DNA from: Isoetes taiwanensis | Lineage: Eukaryota > Streptophyta > Lycopodiopsida > Isoetales > Isoetaceae | Reading direction: 5' to 3' | NCBI GenBank assembly: GCA_021234155.1 | Contig: JAJEKV010000034.1 | Span: forward strand, 4,315,781-4,379,780 | Length of the DNA stretch: 64,000 nt | Shown: positions 1 to 11,212 of the stretch, piece by piece | Layout of the letters: each line of letters begins with the position of its first letter | Numbering within the stretch: the stretch's first letter is position 1 | Position numbers and translations under genes: made by a program | The notes under the pieces: model-generated | The model's input: the letters and a program-made list of their open reading frames with translations, nothing else | Told to the model about the DNA's origin: nothing | Databases searched by the model: none

Positions 1-480
1 TGAGTTAATATTTTCATTCTTGTGCACACTCTTGCCCAACACGTAATTTAAGTCAAAGATAATGAGCCTTCTCCCCTAATTAGATGATTCACCGTCGACA
101 AGAAAACACTTGAGATTCACAATTTATAATTACATTTTAGATCACACAATTGAGAAAACACATTGATAATTACACGATTGTTATTTGCACAGTGTAAGTG
201 AGACAAATAAATTAATTTTTTCATTACTTATTGAGTACAAAGAAGCTCGGAGCATGGCTCATACAAAACCTGTAATTTACAAACAAGTCAAAGGGACTAT
301 CTACCCCGTAGGAACAACCGCTTGTATATTCATCTCGCCTTCTACAATTAATGCCTCCATTAGATGATCCCTCCGTGACTTGGCATAGGCATCGCTGAAC
401 CAACCGGGTGTCATCCGCATGGTGCACAAGTATTAGAGGACTATACCAACAAATAACTAATAGGAAAATAACATGTTCTA
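1..480. other. AT-rich flank, no gene seen
   Basis: AT-rich sequence with no convincing reading frame on either strand. It may be intron or 3' flank of the decayed minus-strand gene that follows at 484-1260. Confidence 0.4.
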
Positions 481-483
481 CTT

Positions 484-1260
484 ACAAAAATGGAGCTTGG
501 TCGTGCATCAACCACGCATCTATGAATTTGTGCATGTAAGCCACAATGTACATGCAAGGGTTGCTGGTACTAGTTTCTCGCATTTTAGGACGTAACACAG
601 AGCATCAAAGTTCTTCCTACCATGGTTTAAGCCGTTGGATCCGAGCATCATGTTATTGATCACAAGCTTATGAAACCCCGCAAAATTGCAATGTGAGAAT
701 AAATCAAGCACAAGAAATTGCAATATGAGAATAATCAAATCATAAAAACAAAATAGAAACTCATACTTACTTCTGACCACTTTAGCATCGGGTACATAGC
801 CTTTGACAGAGAGAGGATCCAGATACTTGGGCTAGCTATAGATGGAAAAGAGCTTTTCAATGGACCAGCAAAGCACAAGTATTGCCAATGCCACATTTGG
901 GCCTTGCGTAATTGGAACAAATATGTATTGGCATCTTGCAATCAAAATGCCATCCAGCCCTTCCTTTATGTTAGTGTTCTCGTGCATCCGCCCCGCTTCT
1001 TGAGGGAATTCACAAAATTCTAGAAGGTGTCCTATCGAACCGTAAAAACTTGTGTTTCCAATCGATGGAAGACCGCTACAAAGGTACCGCACACAAATCC
1101 GTATACATATTAATACATAAGATGAGTGACTTAGGGAATGAAATAACATAAATATGTTGAAATGCTAGCCTACCTCCCATAGACATCTACCATCTTAGAG
1201 GTCAAGTCCAGCTTCCGCCAGAACTCGCGTCAACATCACTTTGAAAGATAGAGGGTGCGT
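484..1260 (-). pseudogene. Decayed Ulp1/C48-like cysteine protease exons (host gene, C-terminal part)
   Basis: Read on the minus strand, one exon-like piece (about 780-1150) encodes IFVPITQG followed by a hydrophobic strand LAILVL, then, after an in-frame stop, PKYLDPLS, and ends at a good splice donor (AG/GTAAGT, about 770). A second piece (about 484-560) reads NPCMYIVAYMHKFID. The order resembles the C48 (SUMO-protease) fold seen in plant transposon-encoded Ulp1 proteins: a VPI..G.HW block, then a D/N-x-C..(F/Y)V..YM block with the catalytic cysteine. The catalytic His position reads as Asn here, and stops and frame changes are present. The N-terminal half of this locus probably lies beyond element A at 14720-17250. 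The family assignment is inference from two short motifs. Confidence 0.35.
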
Positions 1261-1582
1261 GCTTAGGAGGACAAATCCTATATAAGGAGTGAATGGAACC
1301 AACCTTTTCAGCTTCGGTTCACTAAACCGTACAAGGAAACAACAAAGATTAGCAAAAGAATATATCTATTGTAATCAATTGTATATTACTCACCTTGTAA
1401 ATTCATCACCGCTTCAAAGATCTTACGTGGACTGCCGCACCTTATTTGTTATCACATCATCAATATTTGCTTGTAGATCCTCTTCCTCCTCGGTTCCGAC
1501 TCGCCAGGATCGGGATCAGCTTCCTTCACTACCTGTGATCGTGTCCTATGTACAAAAAAATGTGGTTAATTATCATAAATCA
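1150..1582 (-). other. Host-gene intron/exon remnant upstream of the protease-like exon
   Basis: A minus-strand stretch near 1180-1235 reads EFWRKLDLTSKMVDVYG before a GT-rich boundary, in keeping with another exon of the same decayed gene. The rest shows nothing recognisable. Element A interrupts the locus at 1583-1587. Confidence 0.25.
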
Positions 1583-1587
1583 GATGT
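1583..1587. repeat. Target-site duplication of element A (left copy, GATGT)
   Basis: GATGT lies directly before the TGTGACG start of the left LTR and again directly after the CA end of the right LTR (14715-14719). A 5-bp duplication is the normal length for Ty3/gypsy integrases. Confidence 0.9.
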
Positions 1588-3153
1588 TGTGACGTCCCCT
1601 ACTGTCATACCTGCGGTGCACTCGTATACAAACAGAGTTCTTCCCCACACCAGCTCCATGCTGATCTGGGGCCCTCCACATATCAACGCACCCGTGAACG
1701 AAGTCTCCGATGGGGAGAGTGAAGGTGTCATTCTACCCCGCCTCCCTCGTGGCCTACCTAGCTGCGAAGCGTAAACATACATGTCGAAGAGCACATACAT
1801 CAACATCCCGCGGACCATCTCGAAGGATGGTCCCCTCATATCTGCATAGACAAAGATCAGCACATCACATAGGGGATCCTACCCAAGGCTCGGACTCAAT
1901 GGATGACCGACGGCTTGGGTCTCCCGTGAGTTCAAGTGCATGTAATTCATGGCAATGGATTTGGTCGGCATAAGAACATGGCATAGGGTTGTCCACTCCA
2001 TCCGCCCCTCCCTGCACACTTTGCGCAGTAGGCTGAAAAGTGTTGGGACCTGACCAGAGCCACGGATGCATAGCCAAGGGGCTATTCCCGGGTCTCATCC
2101 TCCCAGCCCGATGGGGCGGTAGGGATCACTCCTCCTCAGAGATCCGCATGCTAACTCAAGGTGACTAGAGGGCCACCGCCTCATTCGACCAACCCACCGG
2201 AAAGTGTACACCACTTCACGGGTGTCGAGCCCATGCCTTACCCGCACTCAAGGTGGTAAGCCATTAGACCTAGTCACAATGATCCCCTTAGGGTTTTACA
2301 CACCGGGGGATCGCTCAAGAGTCGGGACATGAACCTCCTTTTTAGCCATCTGCCCCCTTCACCCACAACCCGGTGTGGCTCTTGTACACACAAAGAATCT
2401 ACAGTGTGCTAGAGAGGCTACTCTAGGAGCATCAACTACAAGCTTTAGGGCCTCTACCCCCTTCCCAATACAAGGAGTTCACGTAAATACATCATCCAAA
2501 TATATCACGTAAGAACTAAAGAACTAGATCCAATCATAGAGTTAGGTTCTTTAGTTAGTGTCCCAGATCTAAGATCTAGATAACTACTATGGGCAATTTA
2601 ATAGTCTAAACCTACCGATTCTATGACTAGAAGACGGTTTAAGCTATTAAATTGACCAAATACCCTGATCCTTGAGTGGCTCCTCCCCGACCTGAAGTTC
2701 AACCATCCTCGCTGAGCTGATCGAATTCGTGGAAACCGATGGCGCAATTCGGCTTGGGCAAATGCCTGAGGCGGTTTTGGCTCCGGGCAGCCAAAACCGA
2801 GCTCTAAAACCCTAAGGACGAAAACTAGCAAGCTAGGGTTTTCCTACCCTAAATAGACATGGGGGTTTAGGCTAGGGTTTCCAATTACCCAATTTGGCAT
2901 GTGGGATAATTGGAAAGGCCCCACTTGCCTTTAGTGGCTAGGTGGCAAAATATGCCAACATGGAAAGGTGTGCCCTCATTAATGTGCACATGTGCACATT
3001 AATAATATATGAACACTCCTAGTAAGTTGCCCCCTAGGGCTACTTACCCCCTATCCGCTATGCATACACGCCAATCGGGGTGGCGCGGTAACGCGGACGT
3101 GGCGGGCAGTAAATGTACGCCCCGGGCCGTATCTAATCGGGCCGAACGCCACA
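1588..3153 (-). repeat. Element A 3' LTR (left copy)
   Basis: Starts TGTGACGTCCCC and ends GAACGCCACA. It matches 13141-14714 over its whole length, with runs well over 100 bp identical (for example about 2485-2655 against 14054-14224). Differences are clustered and mostly short indels. On the minus strand it directly follows the polypurine tract, so it is the 3' LTR. Confidence 0.93.
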
Positions 3154-3166
3154 TTCTCCCCACCTT
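3154..3166 (-). other. Polypurine tract of element A
   Basis: On the minus strand AAGGTGGGGAGAA lies directly against the LTR start TGTGGCG. The same tract precedes the related LTR at 38684. It primes plus-strand DNA synthesis in LTR elements. Confidence 0.85.
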
Positions 3167-4002
3167 GAAATGATGTTTCCCAGCAAAGATCGCGGGTCTC
3201 CCCACCTTGGGATCTTCCTAACCCGCAACCCTCGCAATCAACGTGATGCCTACAATATAATCTTTATACATTTATCATGATTACTCTAAGGTAATTATTT
3301 TTAGAACATTATTACGTCATTATATTATGAAATACTTATCAATTCATAACACCATTAACAAGTTATTCACTATGTTAAGTTAGACAAAATTTCAGCATTT
3401 CATATCTATAATTACTGTCCGAGGTACTCTTCATTCCTTGCAACACATTCCAACAAAACTTGTGTTGCAAGTCTTAAATAGGCTCGACCTCCTTGCCCTC
3501 CCGGCCTCACGGCTGCAGTCGACACCACGTTAGTACCGCTTTAATTGTTTAATAAATTTTGGTTATATGGTGACCACCCCACCTATCTACATGAATGCAT
3601 GGCTAATCTCCCTAGGAAGAGGATGAATCTTCCATAATGGCCGTGGAGACAAATATATGCCTATATGCCACTCATGCCTACACCTCTAGTTGCCCAAATA
3701 GGAGGATATCCTTCTCGTGGGGGGAAGGATGGATTCCTCCTATCAAAGCATATATGGGGCTAAAGGTGCTTTCCCTATCAATGCATTCCTTAATGACCTC
3801 TTTTTCTCTCGAGGCCGCCTCCTTCCGGTGGGGACGTAAGTAGACTTTCTAATCTACCTTCCACTTTCGCCCAAAAACGCGGTCATGCCTACATTGACAT
3901 TACACCACGCCCTAGAGATCACCGTAGTGGTCTCATCATCTGAATAACAGCGATGCACCCATACCAAGCATAGGTTGCATCGTAGATTAATCTATACAAG
4001 AA
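3167..4002 (-). other. Element A 3' non-coding region
   Basis: About 840 bp between the chromodomain stop and the polypurine tract, without a supported reading frame. It is homologous to 37771-38670 in the opposite orientation (shared blocks around the 'locus-end' 3840-4000 and 3430-3620), which identifies A' as the same family. Confidence 0.7.
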
Positions 4003-4344
4003 TTAACCCACGCAAAATCGACATGCCCGAGCCGATTTCTTCTGAGATGACCTTGCCGTCCCCATTGCTCCATAAACCGTGGGTACCGCTTTTACTAAAT
4101 CTTTCTTAAGTACCCACGTGGCGTCTTCCACTGGTAAGTGTTTCCACTTGACCAAATACTGGAGGAATTCGGACCTCCTTGTCTTCTTAAAAGCTCTATC
4201 AAGAATCATTTCTGGAACTATTTCCAGCTGCTCCTCCGTCATTTCCAACAACGTTGGAGTGTCCAAAACTTCGTCTGGATTTGGAGTATGCTTCTTCAAC
4301 AAACTCACGTGGAAGACCTTATGAATCTTTAGGTGTGCTGGCAA
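4003..4344 (-). CDS. Integrase C-terminus with chromodomain (element A)
   Basis: A 113-residue open segment. Residues 1-40 contain KIHKVFHVSLLKKHTPN, the conserved end of Ty3/gypsy integrases (HPVFHVS.LK). Residues ~43-90 form a chromodomain: VPEMILDRAFKK, then FLQYLVKWKHLPVEDATWV, with the aromatic/Trp pattern (YLVKWKH, TWV) of group II chromodomains. In chromoviruses this domain steers integration by reading modified histone H3 tails. It is the last domain of pol, followed by the stop and the 3' non-coding region. The open frame continues the integrase feature upstream after frame changes. Confidence 0.9.
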   Translation of the reverse strand: MPAHLKIHKVFHVSLLKKHTPNPDEVLDTPTLLEMTEEQLEIVPEMILDRAFKKTRRSEFLQYLVKWKHLPVEDATWVLKKDLVKAVPTVYGAMGTARSSQKKSARACRFCVG

Positions 4345-5395
4345 TTCTAACTTGTAGGATTGATTACCTACTCTCTTGATTATTCTGAAGGGTCCAGCCC
4401 ACCTTGGAGCAAGCTTCTTGCAATTGCCAATCCCGAAGCCACCGCTTCACCTTTATCTTGAGCCATACATCATCTCCAACTTTGAACTCTCTTACCGCTT
4501 CGATGCTTATCTACATGCTCTTTTTGTCGACTTCTTGTCGCTAGCGTATACCCTCGAACCTCTTCCACGAAGCCGCTGTGATATCGCCAACATCTGGCAA
4601 GTAAACTTCTACTTTTGACACGGGGTTGTGCCAAGTGTCCGAGTTAGGCAATCGATAGCCATAATTGATCATAAATGGCGCACATTTGGGACGATTCCCG
4701 CTTGGTGCTATTGTATGCAAACTCCACCAAGTGAATAAATTCTTCCCACATACTTTGCTTATTCCGACATATAGTTTCAGCATGTCTTCTAAGATCCTGC
4801 TGGTCCGCTTCCGTCTGCCATCCGTCTCGAGGATGATACTGCCGTGCTCATGGATAGCTTGGTCTCAATTGTCGCGAAAGAGGTCTTGCCAAAAGGCACT
4901 CATGAACTTCGGATCTCAATGGGAGATAATCTCCCTTGGCATGCCATGAAGCCCAAAGATCTCTTTGGTGAAGAGCTTTGTTTGTATCCATAGTCGATTC
5001 TGGTCCCGCAAGGCACAAAATGTGCCATCTTTGACAACTTGTCGACCACTACCATCAAGGCATCCTTGCCTCTCGCCGTTCTTGGGAGTCCCGTGGATGA
5101 AATCCATGCCGATTACCTCCCACTTAGCATTTGGCACCGCTAATGGCTCTAATGCCCCCGAATTCGGCATCGCTCCGCCTTCGTCACGGCATAGCCGACA
5201 TTCCTTGATGTAGCGAAGCTATTTGCTTCTTCATTCCCCGCAATAATAGCCGCCGCTGCACTTTGAAATATGTTTTCATGAATCCCGCATGGCCAGCTAT
5301 TGGGCGCTGTCGCGTGTCATGGAGGATCAACTTCCTTACACCGATGATTCTGCACGCACAACTTGTTCTTATGGTATAACAGTTGCCTTCCTTCT
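4345..5395 (-). CDS. Integrase catalytic and zinc-binding region (element A, frame-broken)
   Basis: Minus-strand pieces in three frames. Near 5190-5390 there is an HHCC-type zinc module (LHDTR..PIAGH, then KECRLCR). Near 5080-5160 [17 protein letters not shown] carries the first catalytic Asp. Near 4910-4960 [18 protein letters not shown] precedes the second Asp (DPKF). Downstream pieces at 4541-4783 keep [12 protein letters not shown], the usual GYRP-like segment before the C-terminal domain. Stops at 4922 and 4870 and several one-base shifts break the frame. It joins reverse-transcribed DNA to the host chromosome and is part of the pol polyprotein. Confidence 0.85.
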
Positions 5396-5559
5396 TATAA
5401 TGCTTGAAGGCCTCCCGCTTTTATCTGTTCTAGCCTCCTTAGAGAGGCTTGCCCATACTTCCCTGAAATCCACATCCGCTGGCAAGGACTCTTCAATCCT
5501 CTTACCAAAGTCGCCGAGAGCGCCGAAATTAAGTTACCAATGCACTCTAGTTGTCGGGG

Positions 5560-5965
5560 GATGCCTTGAAAGCGATCTGCTACCACATTGAGTTTCCCGG
5601 CTTGTAGACTATATCAAAGTCGTATTCCTCGAGGAACTCCATCCATCTCCGGCTGCCTCAGATTGAGGTGTGGTTGCGTGAATACATATTGGAGGCTCGA
5701 TGGCCTGTATCCAATTGGAACTTCCTTCCCAAGAGGTAGTGCCTCCATATTCTTAACGCATACGACAACCGCAAGCAATTCCTGATCGTGTTGTTGGGTA
5801 GCCGCCTCTGGCGCTCATCTTCCGGAATCATACGCTACCACACGCTCTTCTTGCATAAGCACCGCACACCGTAGCTATCTTTACTCGCATCCGCTGCTAC
5901 AAGCTTATCTTTCTCCGGTCCCGAGGTTAAGATCGGGCTGTTGTTAAAGCTTCCTTCAACAATTC
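5560..5965 (-). CDS. RNase H region (element A, frame-broken)
   Basis: Minus-strand fragments include LVAADAS (first catalytic Asp region, near 5900), a hydrophobic YLLGRKF segment near 5720, and EEYDFDIVYKPGKLNVVAD near 5580-5640, the hallmark end of Ty3/gypsy RNase H before the integrase. It degrades the RNA strand of the RNA-DNA hybrid. Frames shift several times. Confidence 0.8.
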
Positions 5966-6039
5966 AAATCCCTTTTGGGCTTTCTTGTGCCAATGCTCTA
6001 CCCAATCTTTCACCTTCTCTCGCCCTCGTCCAGTCCGTT

Positions 6040-6870
6040 AATCCGGCTGCTATCTTAGCAAAGTTCTTCACGAACTTCTGTAGTACCGCTAGGCCGAGAA
6101 AACTTCTCGACCTGCGGCACATTCTTCGGCGCCCGCCACCTAATCAACGCTTCAATCTTGGCGGGTCCGCCGAGATGCCTTCGCCGAGATCACATGACCA
6201 AGGTATTCCACCTTCTCTGCATGCGGCGGCACTTCGACAACTTGGCGTATAACCGTGCCTCCTCAACTTCTCTAGCACCCTTCTCAAGTGTTGCACGTGC
6301 TCTTCAAGGGATCTGCTATACACCAAAATGTCATCAAAGAAAACAATCACAAAGGTGTCCAGAACTCCTCGAAGATATCGCTCATGAGCCTCATGAACGC
6401 TAAGGGGGGCATTTGATAAGCCCGAAAGGCATCACTTTGGAACTCATAATGCCCATACCAAGCCCCTGCGCGCTTGTGGATATCCTCCTCCTTATCCGTG
6501 ACCGATGATAACCTGACCTTAAGTCGATTTTGGAGAAGATCTTTGCTCCTTGAAGCCGGATCCATCAAGTCGCCTCGATCTTGGAAGCGCATACTTGTTC
6601 TTAATGGTGTGCTTATTCAACTGCCTATAGTCTATGCACATTCTCAAAGATCCATCCTTCTTCTTGACAAAAAGAATGGGCGCCCAAACGGGCGAGACAC
6701 TAGGTCTAATGAAACCTAGGTCGAAAGCAGCCCTCCGCAAATCGCTTTTTAGCTCAGGCAACTCCTGCGTTGTCATTCTATATGGAGCCTTGCTTGTCGG
6801 TTTTGTTCGGGTTCGAGTGCTATCTCGCACTCGACTCCCTATAAGGAGGGAGCTGCTTGATCTCATCCGA
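6040..6870 (-). CDS. Reverse transcriptase (element A, frame-broken)
   Basis: Motifs appear in the right order on the minus strand: [14 protein letters not shown] (about 6740-6790), [20 protein letters not shown] with [17 protein letters not shown] after it (about 6600-6690), [12 protein letters not shown] (about 6370-6410), and the catalytic [10 protein letters not shown] (about 6310-6345). This spacing is that of Ty3/gypsy RTs. Frame breaks sit next to short runs and CNG sites: at ~6565, ~6425 and ~6365 a single extra or missing base separates pieces that otherwise align. The catalytic DD pair is intact. Confidence 0.92.
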
Positions 6871-6889
6871 AAGAGATCGTGGAACTCCG

Positions 6890-7400
6890 TGATCAACTTA
6901 GCTATTTGCCTCCGGCAACTTGCCGAGCATCTTGTCTTCTTTGCTTCCTTCCACCCGCTCACTAATCTCAAGCTTGAAGATGTATGCTACCCGCTCACTC
7001 TTGATGCACTTGAACAGCCGCTTAGAAGACATACACCGCATGATGGGGACAACTTCTTTACCCGTTATCTCAATGATCTTGCCGTCGGGTGTTGGGAAGG
7101 TCACCTTCCGCTTCCACAATCAATAATGGCCCCTCGCTGGTCCAAGGTACTCCATACCTATTATCAAGTCATATTTGCCGATGCTCATTACCTCCGCCCC
7201 CATCCGGATCTTAATCCCCGCAAGTCGATGTCAAAGTTGATTCTTTTACCCGCCGCCCGCCGCCATTGCCCACTTGCTAAGACAACGGGCCTTGGCTTTG
7301 ACTTTAATGGTTTCAACTTCAACATTTGAACCATTCTCGAGATGCAAAGTTATGGCTACTTCCCCCTATCTATTAGGACTATAAATGACTTGGCCTTGGC
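6890..7400 (-). CDS. Retropepsin-like protease region (element A)
   Basis: Minus-strand sequence near 7130-7170 encodes [10 protein letters not shown] followed by [20 protein letters not shown] (7060-7115), the C-terminal half of chromovirus proteases (LGM.WL, then the flap-distal strand). The expected D-S/T-G active site should be near 7350-7400; there the reading is IDRG, which looks like a frame-disturbed version. The enzyme would release gag and pol products. Confidence 0.65.
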
Positions 7401-7439
7401 CTTTCCCATCGTGGAAATTACTTTATACCGCTCTCTCGC

Positions 7440-10284
7440 TTGCTCAGATCTATTGCGGCAAGGATATGACACTCACCACAGAATGTAGTCGCGGGCCTCC
7501 TGGCCGTTGTCGTCGACGCAGTGTCCCAATCTCCCAACTCGCTGTAGGCCGCACTCATGACATATGGGCGCTTCTCGCCCTATGGCCCGGCTGGAAACAC
7601 CAAGCAAAGCCGCTTTTCTATGCACTCCCTCTCTCTTTTCCTTGGGCATGGCTGCCGAAGGATCGCCCGCTTTGGAGTAGTTTGACCCTTCTGTTTGTCT
7701 TTGAAGGACACCCGCTTCTTCTCCTAACGTTTCCCTTGATTGCCACTATATGGGGCTCTAGCTGGTCCCGGGTGGGTCGTTCTCGGGCTAAAAAAATCAC
7801 TCTTTGCCTTGCCTTTATCTTGGTAATATCTTGTTGCCTCTGCCGCTATTTCGAGGTCCCATCCCCTTGCAAGCTTATTGCCTTGGACTCAGCTTCGATG
7901 CGCTTCTAGGGTTTATTGCCCTTACAAAACTTATTGGATCTCCTCATTCGGACCTTCAATGTAGCTTTCCTTTGCATGCTTCTCACCTAACTTTGGCACA
8001 TACAGCCTTAGCCTCATAAATTCCTCTCGTGTATTTACATCGACTTGTTGCCTTGCTTTTAACTGTAGAGAACCTATTTGATCATCTTGGACTTGTGCTC
8101 TCTTGGAACGTAATGGCTTTGAAGGCTTTAGCAAACTTCTTGAACACCGCAAGCATCCCCGCTTAAGCCATGAGCCTTGGCATAGCCCTTTCCACCAAAT
8201 GCGTCTTTGCTCCCTTCGTGTTCGGCTGTTGCCACCCCCGCCTTTATCCTTATCCTTCATACCATAGGCATTGCCAGATTCGCCATCTCGTCAAAGCCAA
8301 GCCTCTGCTTCCATGCTCGACGCCGTTCTCGCCGAGAATTGCTCGAGCTTCCTGGCCTTCCAAACATTTCCCAATGCAGAGTCTACTTTCTTCTGGTAGT
8401 CGAGGTTCTTGTGTCCTTTTGTCGTCCCTCCGGGTGGTTCCCTTCGCCTTTCGCCCCTTTCGGACTTGGTTCTGCTCTTCTTCTTCCTCGAATCGGAGTC
8501 CGAATCTGAGCTTGAGTCCCGAGGAGTCCGAGCTGGGGACCTTCCTCTTTGCTCCTCTTCTTGTCTCTACCGTTCTCCGAAGTGATGCTTGCGGCAGTTG
8601 GCGTTACCACCAAACAACCTCGCTCACCTGCAGCGCGCTAGCAAAGCCTTTATCCGCTTTCGAGGTCCGTCCTCATTTATGATATTTCTTCTTCGGGGTC
8701 ATTTGTCCAAATTCTTCGCGAGGTTTCTTGTCGGGCGTGGCCTGGCGGGCTCTGTTCCCCTCAGAAGTTCCCTCGCAGCTTGTCGCTTCTCCTGCGCCGA
8801 GCCTCTAGCTTTGCATACACAAGTGGTTCATATCTACATGGTTAGTTTTCCTTGCTTTCTTGCATTATTTATGTTTGTTGGCATGGTTGAGGGGACACAA
8901 AATGTATCAACAAAACATTTATAGTGCAAGAGAATGTTATATTTATATTTTATATTACACTAATACAAGAACTTGCAACTACTGCTAATCACTTCTGTTG
9001 ATGCCGGTAAGATGGATTATCCTCCAAGAACTTTTTCACTTGGGCTGTTCCCACTGAATGGCCCAAGTTCCTATGACATTGGTGGAGATCCACCTCGTAA
9101 TGCTCTTGCTAAATCTTCTATTCTCATGTGGGAGGTATAAGCCGCCATCACCGAACGATCTTACCGCCTCTTTAAGGTATGGCGGTCGAAGACGCCGAGT
9201 GCTACCGCTCTTTTCACCGTGATTGCATACTTTCGGTGTTAAGGGGTAACCGTGCATGCCCCGCTTAGAATCGGAGAGTGCAATCGCCAGGCGATACTCC
9301 TTCCTCGCCTCACGGGGGTGAATTTGCGGTGGATAACCGCTTATTCTTCCATCCATCGCCAATGGCGAGTAATAGCGTAATGACACATGCGTTGAGATGG
9401 GTCCTCGCTACTCGATTATCCAGCCTTGATTAATGCGCTTCAAATCATCAACCTCCACCGGTGAGCTCCCTCCCCGTAGTCATTGATCTTTGTTGAAGCC
9501 CTCCCGAGGTCGAATTAAGCTGTCCCTATCCCGGGAGGTGCTTTGCGACGAAGCTTGCCGTTAGGATGTTTGAGGTCGCATAACGATCCCCATCTGCTCC
9601 TCGAGAGCAAGGAACTCTTCCTCCGTCGGTAGCTTGTTCTCGGCCTTATGCGCCTCCATGATCCGCCTGATGTTCTTTGTAGGCTTGGATGCCTGAGGTA
9701 AACTCTCCCGTAAGTGTCGGCTTCCCTTACTTGGAGGGGAAGTCGACTTCCTCGGACGATGAAGTCGTCAAAGTCTGTTCTTCGGAGTTGGTGCAGCAAC
9801 TCTTCAGTCGGTATTCCCTTTCCCCTCGCACTCCGAGGTTTTGAATGTCGCCGGGAGTAGAAACTCCTCACCTTCGACGATAATGGGAGCCGGGCTTGTG
9901 ATGCCTAACTTGGGGGGTGGCGCGACTCACGAAGTCCCACGGCTTCTTCGAGTCTTGCCACTCCGCTCTGCTTGTCGCTGCTCCTCTGCTGGTCGAAGCT
10001 CAACATCGTCTTCCTCCTCCTCGGATTCCTGTTCATCCGAAGTCTTCTTCCTTCCCTTCCCGCTCCCTGCTCATACTTGCGTGAGGAGCCGGATTGTTCT
10101 CTTTGCACGGCTAATGGATCCACGCCCATGGGGGAATAGAGGTTTCCCCACAATGTTCTCGCGACGGGTGAGAAAAGATTGCCGTGGCGTTGTTGAAAAG
10201 AAGTACTTTAGTCCCCGCTGACGCTAGGACCATTGGCTCAATTGGTCGCGCTTTGTTTGTGAGGTATTTGGCGATGTTCGACAT
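7440..10284 (-). CDS. Gag region with CCHC zinc knuckle (element A, frame-broken)
   Basis: Candidate start at 10284 (minus), reading MSNIAKYLTNKARPIEP. Downstream there are helical, charged pieces (KNIRRIMEAHKAENKLPTEE near 9600-9690; MRIEDLARALRGG near 9090-9130), an EEFMRLRL segment near 8010, a basic Ser/Arg-rich stretch near 8400-8600, and a CHECG zinc-knuckle start near 7580 followed by GH..C. Gag builds the particle and binds the RNA through the knuckle. The frame is broken at least ten times, so the exact protein cannot be read. An upstream frame near 10450-10560 (FPEMVHAAGRS..GVDQIFEIFGKE) may be the true gag N-terminus. Confidence 0.6.
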
Positions 10285-10623
10285 CGCCTAATCGCCGCCC
10301 GCAGTGGACTGTCTAGGAACAAAATATCCTATACAAGGGGAGTTGCACTAGCGGTTACCCTAGCTTGAAACTTCGGCCGGACTCTACTATAAGTCGGGTC
10401 GCAAGGTTGCTTGGGCGCCTACCTCCTTCCCGAAGATCTCGAAGATTTGGTCGACGCCGGCCTCAAGGCATGAGCGCCCGGCGGCGTGCACCATCTCCGG
10501 AAATCGGTTGCCATTGATTAATTGCGTAAGAGGGTAACAAACGGTTGCAAGAGCTCGGGGAGTTAGGAAATCGGCTAGAAGGGCGAGCAGATTTGCGGTG
10601 GTGCTATGTGAGAAGTGACGGGT

Positions 10624-10633
10624 CTATTTATAG
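10624..10633 (-). promoter_or_regulatory. TATA box of the second promoter-like module (gag side)
   Basis: Minus strand CTATAAATAG, about 110 bp upstream of the first ATG of the gag region (10514). The identical decamer lies ahead of the H3-like gene at 12574-12583. Confidence 0.5.
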
Positions 10634-10821
10634 AAAAGGGGAAACCCTAATTTTTTGGATGACTTGGAAATTTCCTAGGATTGGGTAATTCTAACTTATC
10701 CGAGGTCAAAATAGGAGTTTGAGGACTATAGGAGATGCTTGAACAAGGCTAGGTTACCTAAAAGATGCTATGCAAGAGGTTGAAGGTGACTTTGACAAGT
10801 CCTCGGTGAAGAATTGGTAAG

Positions 10822-10891
10822 AGGTCTCACGCGCCTTACCGCTTCAATCCTAACTTTTGTTTTTATGACGAGGGCGCGAAATGTGAGACAT
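10822..10891. repeat. Hairpin H1 (GTCTCAC...GTGAGAC)
   Basis: Inverted repeat: outer arms GGTCTCAC / GTGAGACA, inner arms GCGCCT / AGGGCGC, around a ~28-nt loop that is nearly the same as in H2. Confidence 0.75.
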
Positions 10892-11017
10892 CAGTCCCAT
10901 TTCGATTAAAGGTGTCCAATTTGGGTAAACTAATGGTGTAAAGGGGTGATGGGCTCATCAAATTAGGCAGAATCGACCCCTTATTTGGTCAATTTGGAGC
11001 TGTTTTGGTCAAGTTTG

Positions 11018-11083
11018 GTCTCACGACTTGCGCCTCGCTTCAATCCTAACTTTTGTTTTATGACGAGGCGAGCTGTGAGACAT
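11018..11083. repeat. Hairpin H2 (GTCTCAC...GTGAGAC)
   Basis: The best preserved of four related hairpins: outer arms GTCTCAC / GTGAGAC, inner arms CGCCTCG / CGAGGCG, loop with CTAACTTTTGTTTTATGA. It sits just 3' of the H3-like gene (minus strand), between it and the second TATA box. Confidence 0.8.
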
Positions 11084-11212
11084 CATGTCTCTCGGCTCCC
11101 AAATGTCCTATTTCACTGAAATAAAAGCTAAAACTTATTAATTTGCTCTAATTACTCAAGTTTATGTCATCAAGGTACACAAAATTGCTCTATATTACAA
11201 AATTTTAATTAT

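Noticed and set aside
9036-9386. Possible H2A-like segment (GDGGLYLPHE near the end of a frame) next to the H3-like gene
   Set aside because: The likeness to the H2A docking domain is short, and another frame over the same bases (MRIEDLARALRGG) is more protein-like and fits gag.
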